Positions 6,015 to 6,618 of a DNA stretch of 6,618 nucleotides are shown here, piece after piece. This stretch comes from Methylococcaceae bacterium. Lineage in GTDB: Bacteria > Pseudomonadota > Gammaproteobacteria > Methylococcales > Methylomonadaceae. Position 1 is the stretch's first letter. The number at the start of each line of letters is the position of its first letter. The stretch covers positions 1 through 6,618 of the forward strand of contig PMDM01000402.1 of assembly GCA_003155565.1 (NCBI GenBank), given 5' to 3'. The position numbers and the translations under genes are program-made. Under the pieces are notes generated by a model, which saw nothing but the letters and a program-made list of their open reading frames with translations, searched no databases and was not told where the DNA came from.

Positions 6015-6503
6015 ATGCCAACCGGATACATCAGCATAGGCAGCAACATCGACAAAGATAAGCACATCCCTGCCAGTATTAAAGCCCTTACCGAACGTTT
6101 CGGGCAGTTAACCCTGTCAAGTATTTACGAATCCGAATCCATCGGCTTTTCCGGCGACGCGTTTTACAACCTGATCGCAGGTTTCGACTCTGATCTGGAT
6201 GTTAAAGAAATCGTCGATCAATTACGGCAAATTGAGCTGGACAATGGCCGCAACCGCGAATGCAAAAAGTTTTCCGCCCGAACACTTGATCTCGATTTGG
6301 TTCTCTATGGCGACCTTGTCATCAACGATGGCCGCATCCAAATACCGCGTGATGAAATCGAACGTTATGCGTTTGTGCTGGAGCCGTTGGCAGAAATTGC
6401 CGGACATTTGCGGCATCCTGTCTCTCACATCCGTTATGCGGAGTTATGGGAAAATTTTGATAAAACCAATTTGAAACAACATGTTGTAGCGCCTGATTGG
6501 TAG
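6015..6503 (+). CDS. folK: 6-hydroxymethyl-7,8-dihydropterin pyrophosphokinase FolK (HPPK), compact variant
   Basis: HPPK transfers pyrophosphate from ATP to 6-hydroxymethyl-7,8-dihydropterin, the step between FolB and dihydropteroate synthase. The protein has 162 residues. YISIGSN (5-11) is the family N-terminal strand, followed by IYESESIGF (37-45), GRNRECKKFSARTLDLDLVLYGD (78-100) and YAFVLEPLAEIA (117-128). R81, R89 and the magnesium-binding aspartates D92 and D94 in RTLDLD match the E. coli active site. In place of the familiar RWGPRTLDLD the sequence reads KFSARTLDLD, the pattern I recall for the second, folB-linked FolK type of Pseudomonas-like bacteria. I chose ATG 6015 rather than an in-frame ATG at 5967 because the conserved fold begins at YISIGSN and the longer start would overlap folB by 47 bp. 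The folB stop codon is one base upstream, indicating translational coupling; AGGCGAAAAA before it may serve as ribosome-binding site. Confidence 0.93.
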   Translation: MPTGYISIGSNIDKDKHIPASIKALTERFGQLTLSSIYESESIGFSGDAFYNLIAGFDSDLDVKEIVDQLRQIELDNGRNRECKKFSARTLDLDLVLYGDLVINDGRIQIPRDEIERYAFVLEPLAEIAGHLRHPVSHIRYAELWENFDKTNLKQHVVAPDW

Positions 6504-6509
6504 CAGCGA

Positions 6510-6540
6510 GTAGCCCGTATGAAGTGCAACGTAATACGGG
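6510..6540 (+). repeat. REP-like palindrome, copy 1
   Basis: GTAG (6510-6513) is followed by CCCGTAT (6514-6520), a 13-base loop and ATACGGG (6534-6540), a perfect 7-bp stem. A GTAG head in front of an imperfect palindrome is the hallmark of REP elements moved by RAYT transposases, and GTAG-CCCGGAT-type repeats are common in proteobacteria (from memory). It lies seven bases after the folK stop codon and may act as a 3'-end stabiliser. Confidence 0.65.
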
Positions 6541-6558
6541 AAAGCGGAGCCACGAATT

Positions 6559-6588
6559 CCTGGATTCCGTAAACTCCATCCAGGCTTG
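6559..6588 (-). repeat. REP-like palindrome, copy 2, inverted
   Basis: CCTGGAT (6559-6565) and ATCCAGG (6578-6584) form a perfect 7-bp stem around a 12-base loop. Read on the minus strand it aligns with copy 1 (AAGCCTGGATGGAGT against TAGCCCGTATGAAGT), with the GTAG head degenerated to CAAG. The pair is arranged in opposite orientations 18 bp apart, like a small BIME. Confidence 0.6.
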
Positions 6589-6602
6589 TATCTCTTGTAT
6601 CT
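6585..6602 (+). repeat. Tandem duplication of CTTGTATCT
   Basis: The nonamer CTTGTATCT occurs twice back to back (6585-6593 and 6594-6602) right after the second REP-like stem. It is outside any gene; no reading frame crosses it convincingly. Probably a slippage product. Confidence 0.6.
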
Positions 6603-6618
6603 CTCCAAAACATGGTAT

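Noticed and set aside
6222..6579. Minus-strand open frames over folK and its 3' flank
   Set aside because: They run antisense through FolK and into the REP-like repeats; no family resemblance and no start signal.
1..6618. CRISPR array, tRNA, rRNA, prophage or defence genes
   Set aside because: No spaced direct repeats, no cloverleaf-like sequence and no phage or defence gene families were seen; all genes are conserved housekeeping genes.

Overview
This window is a chromosomal housekeeping block from a gammaproteobacterium of moderate GC content. The gene order (rpoD, dnaG, a YqeY-type gene and rpsU on the minus strand; divergent tsaD; convergent plsY; then folB-folK) is the classic macromolecular-synthesis locus plus its usual neighbours, as known from Pseudomonas-like genomes. 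The interspersed palindromes containing TTCGACAAGCTCA and the GTAG-CCCG type are common in environmental gammaproteobacteria such as methanotrophs. The order-level guess (Methylococcales-like) is weak inference; the class is well supported by close similarity of RpoD, DnaG, bS21 and TsaD to their E. coli counterparts.

Layout. Positions 1-3733 hold a minus-strand operon transcribed rpsU > yqeY > dnaG > rpoD, with rpoD cut by the left edge of the window. It starts at a strong sigma70-type promoter (3813-3840) that lies in the short leader of the divergent tsaD gene. A second candidate promoter with a perfect -10 box sits in the dnaG-rpoD gap. The operon joins ribosome assembly (bS21), replication priming (DnaG) and transcription initiation (sigma70). 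tsaD (3848-4852) adds tRNA t6A modification. Between the convergent ends of tsaD and plsY sits a 112-bp element with 17-bp terminal inverted repeats and a 4-bp TTAA target duplication. It looks like an IS5-type MITE, and its duplicated target overlaps the tsaD stop codon. plsY (4993-5562, minus) makes lysophosphatidic acid for phospholipid synthesis. A divergent promoter region separates it from folB-folK (5660-6503, plus), two consecutive folate-pathway genes only 1 bp apart. The last 115 bp hold no gene but contain two inverted copies of a REP-like palindrome and a small tandem repeat.

I see no new multi-gene system here. The non-routine content is small: the MITE and its nested, alternative hairpins; a REP-like pair with compensatory stem changes; a strand-specific hairpin in the rpsU leader; and weak ribosome-binding sites in front of yqeY, dnaG and tsaD. 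No stretch longer than 300 bases lacks a gene.
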